The position numbers were made by a program, and so were the translations under genes. From NCBI GenBank assembly GCA_023389295.1, contig JAEWEO010000265.1, positions 1-8,191 of the forward strand: DNA of 8,191 nucleotides. The letters run 5' to 3'. The notes under the pieces are model-generated. The model did not search any database, was not told the DNA's origin, and worked only from the letters and a program-made list of their open reading frames with translations. Origin of the DNA: Bacillota bacterium. GTDB taxonomy: Bacteria; Bacillota; Clostridia; Lachnospirales; Lachnospiraceae. Positions 6,637 to 8,191 of the stretch are shown one piece after another. Within the stretch, counting starts at the first letter, position 1. Each line of letters opens with the position of its first letter.

Positions 6637-6664
6637 TTATATCGCAATATGATATATATGTCAA
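6636..6664 (-). promoter_or_regulatory. Consensus promoter of the padR-DUF2812 operon
   Basis: On the minus strand, TTGACA (6664-6659) and TATAAT (6641-6636) are both perfect consensus hexamers with a 17-bp spacer. The 5' leader is about 105 nt. It contains a small hairpin (TGCAT with ATGCA) and a GGG/CCC pairing of no clear meaning. A promoter this strong needs tight repression, which fits the two operators laid over it. Confidence 0.85.
6637..6657. promoter_or_regulatory. padR operator 2: palindrome over the -10 and spacer
   Basis: TATATC (6638-6643) and GATATA (6651-6656) are perfect inverted repeats with the same 7-bp centre as the core ATATATC-N7-GATATAT of operator 1. The centres (6647 and 6616) are 31 bp apart, close to three turns of DNA, which places two dimers on one face. 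It overlaps the -10 and most of the spacer of the padR promoter. Confidence 0.7.
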
Positions 6665-6731
6665 TCTATTATTTGTAAAAATATCATATATAATCATTGA
6701 AAGAGGTTCCTCGGAAAGGGATTTTTACAAA

Positions 6732-6775
6732 CAAAAAGGTTGTCCGTTATTGTTATGCCAATAATCAGACAACCT
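6732..6775 (-). terminator. Terminator downstream of queT
   Basis: AGGTTGTC (6737-6744) and GACAACCT (6768-6775) form a perfect 8-bp stem, extended inside by TTATTG with CAATAA. Read on the minus strand it ends in TTTTT (6737-6733), then GTTTGT. It lies about 50 bp after the queT stop and separates queT from the padR promoter. Confidence 0.82.
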
Positions 6776-6826
6776 CATTTGTAATAATAAGACCTTATGT
6801 TTATGAAAATAATCTATCTCTTGAAA

Positions 6827-7315
6827 TTAGTAACTGCTACGGAATACATAATGCTTAACTTTTTCTAGTGCTAATAGCAGAGCCATTCCGATAATACCCA
6901 CAACAATAAATTCACTAGCACCCACCGTAAGCATCATAAAAGGGATGGACTGCGCTTCACCATAGGCAAACTTAAGCACCCAGGGAATAATAATTGCATT
7001 TGCAAGTATCGGCGGAATAGGAACCAGAAACTTATGACGTCGAAGCTGATAAGAAAGAATCGCAGCGATAAGTGTTGCAAGGGAGCCGAACACGATGTCA
7101 AGAATGTCTGCTCCGGAAAATATGGCGCTTAGGAAGCAGCCTATCGTTACGCCCGGTATGGCAGCAGGTGTAAAGTAGGGAAGCACAGTTAGAGCCTCCG
7201 CAATACGAAATTGAATGGGACCGAAGCTGGTCATTTGAAAGATCAACACCAGAACGGTATAAATAGCCGCAATTGCTGCAGCCTCCGTAATAAATAGAGT
7301 TTTTTTCGTTTTCAT
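6827..7315 (-). CDS. queT: QueT-type queuosine-precursor transporter (ECF S component)
   Basis: A 162-residue integral membrane protein of the QueT family, the substrate-binding S component of an energy-coupling-factor transporter for the queuosine precursors preQ0/preQ1 used in tRNA modification. About five to six hydrophobic segments are visible (roughly 10-29, 41-60, 69-90, 99-116, 124-150). The N-terminal AAAIAAIYTVLVLIF and the following SFGPIQFRIAEALTVLPYF (30-48) are the family signature. The ECF ATPases and T component are not nearby, as is usual for group II ECF systems that share a central module. ATG at 7315 has AGGAG at 7323-7327. Transcribed alone, with its own promoter and terminator. 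A probable preQ1-I riboswitch in the leader both supports the substrate call and gives feedback control. Length and sequence look intact. Confidence 0.92.
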   Translation of the reverse strand: MKTKKTLFITEAAAIAAIYTVLVLIFQMTSFGPIQFRIAEALTVLPYFTPAAIPGVTIGCFLSAIFSGADILDIVFGSLATLIAAILSYQLRRHKFLVPIPPILANAIIIPWVLKFAYGEAQSIPFMMLTVGASEFIVVGIIGMALLLALEKVKHYVFRSSY

Positions 7316-7322
7316 ATAAATT

Positions 7323-7365
7323 CTCCTTTAGTTTTGTTTTACGTGTGGAAGGTCTCGAACACACG
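7323..7365 (-). promoter_or_regulatory. Probable preQ1-I riboswitch controlling queT translation
   Basis: Minus strand: stem CGTGTG (7365-7360), 12-nt loop TTCGAGACCTTC, stem CACACG (7347-7342), then an A-rich tail TAAAACAAAACTAA that runs into the AGGAG ribosome site. This is the preQ1-I plan: a short hairpin, a loop opening UUC and ending in the C that reads preQ1, an A-rich strand, and a CUAA that folds back on the loop. Loop length equals that of the Bacillus subtilis queC element. The pseudoknot is weaker here (AG with CU clear; the third pair would be G-A). The tail abuts the RBS, so control should be translational. The downstream queT gene independently supports it. Confidence 0.72.
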
Positions 7366-7452
7366 ATGGTTACTTCATGACAATAGAAAGTTTGAAAAGC
7401 GTACGTTCTATCGCTTGCAAAGACCTTGGTTTTGTAGGGATTTGCGAACCAT
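7366..7452 (-). other. Extra structured leader domain upstream of the queT riboswitch
   Basis: About 85 nt of transcribed leader precede the aptamer, though a preQ1-I element needs only about 35. The segment closes on itself: ATGGTT (7452-7447) pairs with AACCAT (7371-7366), which directly touches the aptamer. Inside are AAGCG with CGCTT and ATAGAA with TTCTAT. Its AAGGTCT (7427-7421) is fully complementary to AGACCTT in the aptamer loop (7355-7349), giving a competing fold. I know no named element with this layout, and there is no RBS-backed ORF in it. Confidence 0.4.
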
Positions 7453-7455
7453 TTT

Positions 7456-7483
7456 AGTATAGCAGGAAAATGAGGGTTGTCAA
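7456..7483 (-). promoter_or_regulatory. Promoter of queT
   Basis: Minus strand TTGACA (7483-7478), 16-bp spacer, TATACT (7461-7456) preceded by TGC, an extended -10. The start should be near 7449, giving a leader of about 135 nt. Confidence 0.75.
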
Positions 7484-7676
7484 GAGCTGACATGGCTTTG
7501 ACAGAGTGGAAAAAACTCCTATTTATTATGGCTTACCGATACAAAAACCCTTCAGAGGCGGCGTTTGGCCAAAAACTGGATTATTATGGTAGAAAGGTTT
7601 TAATTTTTATGCTACACTTGTTTCTATTGAAGAAAGTAAGTTTAGCTATGAGCCATATAAAAAGTAAATTTTCCTA

Positions 7677-7707
7677 TTGACTTTAACGTCGCGTCAACTT
7701 GTATTCT
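7677..7707 (+). promoter_or_regulatory. MerR-type promoter/operator with 19-bp spacer
   Basis: TTGACT (7677-7682) and TATTCT (7702-7707) are separated by 19 bp, the over-long spacing typical of MerR-activated promoters. Within the spacer lies the imperfect inverted repeat TTAACG (7683-7688), three bases, CGTCAA (7692-7697). This is the expected autoregulatory site for the MerR gene that begins 22 bp later. Confidence 0.75.
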
Positions 7708-7729
7708 TATCTTGAAAGGAGGGATAGTC

Positions 7730-7960
7730 ATGGAACTGCAAACCATTAGCCAAGTATCTAAAGATTTTTCAATATCAACCCGGACACTCAGATATTATGA
7801 ACAAATAGGGTTGATAACAGCGGTGAGAAAGGAAGATTTTGCTTATCGGGTATATGATATATGCGAATGCGTAAAAACGATATTCCTGATGATTTATTGT
7901 CTTTGTTTTAGGATATTGTTCAAACATATGAAGGAGACGAATGTGAGGAAAAATTTATAA
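7730..7960 (+). pseudogene. Truncated MerR-family regulator (DNA-binding part only)
   Basis: Residues 1-43 are a clean MerR winged-helix start: TISQVSKDFSISTRTLRYYEQIGLI, then a basic turn and AYRVYD. Intact relatives continue with a helix that begins right after YRVYD, followed by the dimerisation helix and a GyrI-like ligand domain, some 250-300 more residues. Here the frame instead reads ICECVKTIFLMIYCL with no resemblance to MerR and stops after 76 residues. The break point, near 7858, coincides with the start of a different remnant in another frame, which points to an internal deletion. The start has GGAGG at 7718-7722, seven bases upstream. Without the dimerisation helix the product is unlikely to work as a MerR activator, though the promoter looks intact. 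Confidence 0.75.
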
Positions 7961-8068
7961 AAGCGATGGAAGAACAGCTCACCACGGAGCAACGCTTCCG
8001 ACTATACGAGCAAAACGGAAGTTGTAGAGGTACTGGGTACGATAAAGAACGCCAAAGCCTTCGCACAA
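7861..8068 (+). pseudogene. Remnant of an unrecognised small protein with TAG and frameshift
   Basis: Reading from 7861 in the +1 frame relative to MerR gives MRMRKNDIPDDLLSLF, a TAG at 7909-7911, then DIVQTYEGDECEEKFIKAME and EQLTTEQRFRLYEQNGSCRG with TGYDKER. Composition is protein-like on both sides of the TAG, so the stop looks like a point mutation. At 8050-8053 one extra C shifts the frame: without it the text reads DKERKAFAQ, more coherent than the DKERQSLRT actually encoded. The reading then enters the terminator at 8071. There is no RBS at its start and no full domain I can name. The LYEQxGxCxGxGYDKER stretch is the best probe for homologues. Probably the 5' part of a gene cut at both ends. 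Confidence 0.55.
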
Positions 8069-8070
8069 GT

Positions 8071-8104
8071 AAAAAACCCTCAGTCTGGTGACTGAGGGTT
8101 TTTT
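8071..8104. terminator. Strong bidirectional intrinsic terminator
   Basis: A 15-bp perfect inverted repeat: AAAAAACCCTCAGTC (8071-8085), loop TGGT, GACTGAGGGTTTTTT (8090-8104). The G/C-rich core is nine pairs, with A and T runs on the two sides, so it works on either strand. It closes the MerR remnant locus. Confidence 0.92.
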
Positions 8105-8117
8105 AGAAGGGGGGGAA

Positions 8118-8180
8118 GCCAACTATTGTTGGCATTATGTGGGGGAATTTATGAAAATCTATCTAAAGTTAACTTGCTAA
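8118..8180 (+). other. Hairpin and tiny ORF at the right edge
   Basis: GCCAAC (8118-8123) and GTTGGC (8128-8133) form a perfect 6-bp hairpin with a TATT loop. After it come GGGGGA (8141-8146) and an ATG at 8151 that encodes MKIYLKLTC before TAA at 8178-8180. The RBS-like purine run and short ORF resemble a leader peptide, but I see no promoter after the terminator at 8071-8104, and the window ends 11 bp later. It may equally be chance sequence. Confidence 0.2.
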
Positions 8181-8191
8181 TTAAGTAATGT

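Noticed and set aside
7340..7452. tRNA or tRNA-like gene suggested by GGTTCG and TTCGAGA T-loop look-alikes
   Set aside because: No acceptor stem, no anticodon arm and no proper 5-bp T stem. The TTCGAGA hairpin is better explained as the preQ1-I loop.
7477..7680. Plus-strand 67-codon ORF starting MSRADMAL
   Set aside because: It starts inside the queT promoter on the other strand, has no RBS, no family resemblance and erratic composition. It ends within the MerR-type -35. I treat 7484-7676 as intergenic; a TGCTACACT (7613-7621) resembles an extended -10 but has no clear -35.
7677..8104. Insertion sequence or transposon end explaining the decay at the right side
   Set aside because: No transposase fragment, no terminal inverted repeats flanking the remnants and no target duplication could be seen.

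Overview
The window reads as a chromosomal segment of a low-GC Gram-positive anaerobe. Gene content, A/T-rich intergenic DNA, strong AGGAGG-type ribosome binding sites and U-tailed hairpin terminators all fit a clostridium, most likely Lachnospiraceae. That placement is inferred from the style of the proteins; there is no rRNA in the window.

Layout. Positions 46-1099 (+) hold a DRTGG-domain protein and an overlapping PHP-domain phosphoesterase. Such a pair is commonly found in clostridial [FeFe]-hydrogenase gene clusters, and the window opens inside that operon. Positions 1112-2872 (+) are an antibiotic-resistance unit: an extended -10 promoter, a six-codon leader peptide, a four-segment attenuator ending in an intrinsic terminator, then an Lsa-type ABC-F ribosome protection protein. 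Its stop codon overlaps the promoter of asnS (2942-4333, +). A bidirectional terminator at 4371-4401 separates asnS from the convergent minus-strand block.

The minus-strand block (7483 down to 4403) contains queT, a queuosine-precursor ECF S component behind a probable preQ1-I riboswitch. It is followed by a terminator and then a PadR regulator with a DUF2812 gene. The padR promoter has perfect consensus hexamers and two matched palindromes laid over its -10 and start site. DUF2812 appears broken by a one-base loss in an A tract: its membrane segment continues in the -1 frame. Last comes a LytR-CpsA-Psr (LCP) cell-wall ligase.

The right end (7677-8191, +) is decaying DNA. A good MerR-type promoter with a 19-bp spacer drives only the first ~43 codons of a MerR regulator. 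These run straight into a second unrelated remnant carrying an in-frame TAG and a frameshift, closed by a 15-bp-stem terminator.

Most notable points: the leader-peptide attenuator in front of the ABC-F gene; the paired padR operators about three helical turns apart; the queT leader, which carries an extra folded domain able to pair with the riboswitch loop; the DUF2812 homopolymer frameshift; and the truncated MerR locus that keeps its regulated promoter. I did not find a wholly new defence or mobile system.
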